Assembly (NCBI RefSeq): GCF_024323335.1
Contig: NC_066580.1
Coordinates: forward strand, 442,967,851 to 443,031,850
From: Lathyrus oleraceus
Lineage: Eukaryota > Streptophyta > Magnoliopsida > Fabales > Fabaceae
Length of the DNA: 64,000 bases
Direction of reading: 5' to 3'
Shown piece by piece: positions 62,438-64,000 of this stretch. Below the pieces are notes generated by a model. The model saw only the letters and a list, made by a program, of their open reading frames with translations, was not told the origin of the DNA and ran no database searches. A program made the translations under genes and the position numbers. The stretch's first letter is position 1. The number at the start of each line of letters is the position of its first letter.

Positions 62438-64000
62438 TCAATCAGAGGAAGAAGTATCACCTTCACCTTCAGAGCCTTCAGAGCTTTCAGAGCTGCCGCT
62501 GTATTGAGCTTTTGACCTCTCTCTTGAGGTATTGGCATCTGAATCTTCACCAGCCTTCTCCATTTCTTCCTTTTCTAGACTCCTAATAAGAACTTCCAGA
62601 GATTCTTTTCTTGCCTTGGCTACCCTTATACTATTATCCAGTTCCTTGCAGGTATCTTTTAGTTGATCAATTAAGCTTCCTTGAGATGCAGACTCCCTTT
62701 TGGCAGATGTCATGACAACATCATTGACATGAATTCCCTCAAACAACTTATAATGAATGGATAGTGGGGGCTTTCTTCTACTTAGAATGTCATTTGTATT
62801 GAGTATGTATGGTTGTTGACTCAAGATAATACCATAAATAATGGATGGGAAGGCAATGGGCAGCTTCACAACATTTGTGGAGGCATGTCTGATAGTTTGA
62901 TCAAATACAAACCTTCCAAAGTCATAGTTTATCCTAGTTCCAATTGCATGAATGATTCTCATTGTCTGTAGTCTCTAGATCCACTCCTCCATCAGTTCCT
63001 CTTCCTAGGAACTTGTTGATAATGCTTGGTGAGAATTTCACACATTTACCCCTTACAAACACCTTGTAGAACTTCCTGCTGCTCCTTTCATAAACATCTT
63101 CAGGAATATTCACAATAAACTCTTTTACTAACCCCTCATAACATTGGGGTAGAGCAACCACAATCTTCATTAGTCCAGCATTTTTGATCAAATCAATTAC
63201 TTCCTTTACCTCTACAGCCTCTTTTCCAAGCTCTCTTTCAACAGCTACCCTCCTCTGAATGACAAATTTCCATTTTGCATCACCATATTCTAAATGGAAG
63301 GAGATATTGTCTAGGTGCACAACAGCAACTTTTCCAGGAGACTTCTTAACAGCCTGCCTTTTGCAGGGGAGATGTCTAGGACATCGTCTTCGACATCCTT
63401 ATTAGAGTCAGAACTGTCTCTTTCTTTCCTTTTCCTAACCTCAACTTTACTCCAAGATTTGGAGGGTCCTACACCAAAAGCCTTTTTCACTATTCTTGCT
63501 GTTCTCATTTTAGTCACACTTTTTCCTTTTCTAGTCCTCAGTTTCTCAGCTACACTTGGTTTTACAAGATGGACCAAAGTGTCATCCTCTTCTTCAGAGC
63601 TTTCTACCTCTAGGTCAATAATATTCTCCTGAGACATATTTGCTGGTTTCTTGCTAGGTAGGATTTTTCCTAGAGAACATAGCCCCTCAGCAGCCACTTC
63701 CTTTTCTGACCTAGATGAGTCATCATCTTTCTCAGCTTGGGGTTCCTCCTCAGGAGAGGGGTCCTTTCTGGACAGAGGGGTAGAAACACCCTTGACTGAA
63801 TACCTTTCACTTAGTATCATAGTAACTAGGTTCCTAATGGCACGATCAACATAATGCATGTCCTTTGGAAGAGGAGATTTATCAGGGATATTACCTTGTT
63901 TACTTCCAGCCATGGAAGAGGGACCTGAGGCGTCACTGGGTATCACACACAGAGGAGTGACGTCCAACACGTCTTCATTTAGAAACTCCATGGAGGGAGT
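62438..64000 (-). pseudogene. Env-like (third) ORF of a SIRE/Maximus-type copia element, frameshifted, runs off the window
   Basis: Three overlapping minus-strand frames form one protein. 63991-63311 is a charged, Ser/Glu-rich N terminus with basic patches. 63320-62934 is a globular region with VHLDNISFHLE and YKVFVRGKCVKFSPSIINKFLGRG, a block seen in plant transposon proteins. 62962-62438 ends in a coiled-coil and an acidic Ser-rich tail. Frameshifts lie near 63355 and near 62950. The position, downstream of where pol would be and just before the polypurine tract and LTR, matches the env-like ORF known from soybean SIRE1 and pea Maximus-type elements; its function there is unproven. The frame may begin upstream of 64000. 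Confidence 0.75.

Overview
The window is nuclear DNA from a flowering plant, most likely a large-genome legume of the pea/vetch tribe. It contains one intron-rich host gene (4147-9171, minus). Almost everything else is nested LTR retrotransposons of types abundant in legumes: Ogre with a roughly 4.9 kb LTR, a SIRE/Maximus-type copia element with an env-like ORF, and a chromodomain Ty3/gypsy element. No tRNA, rRNA or CRISPR array was recognised.

Left arm (1-10188): a decayed plant-mobile-domain (MAIN-like) gene fragment lies at 1-1480, followed by about 2.6 kb of AT-rich DNA with palindromic GGAGATGCATCTCC-type motifs. Next is a complete 14-exon gene for the PHAF1/UPF0183 family; I placed every splice junction by hand, and all 13 introns obey GT-AG with phase kept through 404 codons. 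A LINE reverse-transcriptase remnant follows at about 9800-10075.

Centre (10189-50040): a decayed gypsy gag (10189-12735) and a decayed copia gag/integrase (12736-14083) come first. An old minus-strand Ogre-like element follows, in two pieces (14084-16447 and 36734-40925). It was split by a young plus-strand Ogre at 16448-36728. The young Ogre has two 4919-bp LTRs with about ten differences, a 5-bp target duplication (CTTAC), an Arg-type primer-binding site and a polypurine tract. It keeps an intact ORF1 (566 codons) and an open gag-like ORF, but it has lost the gag core, the protease, nearly all of RT/RNase H and most of integrase. Its 3' untranslated region is full of minisatellites. Further right are a 3.6-kb copia element (41992-45546) with near-identical LTRs but most of RT/RNase H deleted, and Ogre-like LTR and pol debris (about 46.0-50.0 kb).

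Right arm (50041-64000): a SPATA20/DUF255-like pseudogene fragment lies at 50579-51176. The 3' end of a SIRE/Maximus-like copia element (LTR plus a frameshifted env-like ORF, minus strand) runs to the window edge. Its LTR is interrupted by a nearly intact chromovirus-type Ty3/gypsy element (51891-60544; target duplication CAACT), whose gag-pol frame is broken only by one in-frame TGA.

The order of events can be read directly: the oldest layer is fragmented gypsy, copia and Ogre sequence, and three very recent insertions (the Ogre, the copia and the chromovirus) sit on top. Two of those three are internally deleted, which implies that they were mobilised by proteins supplied in trans.
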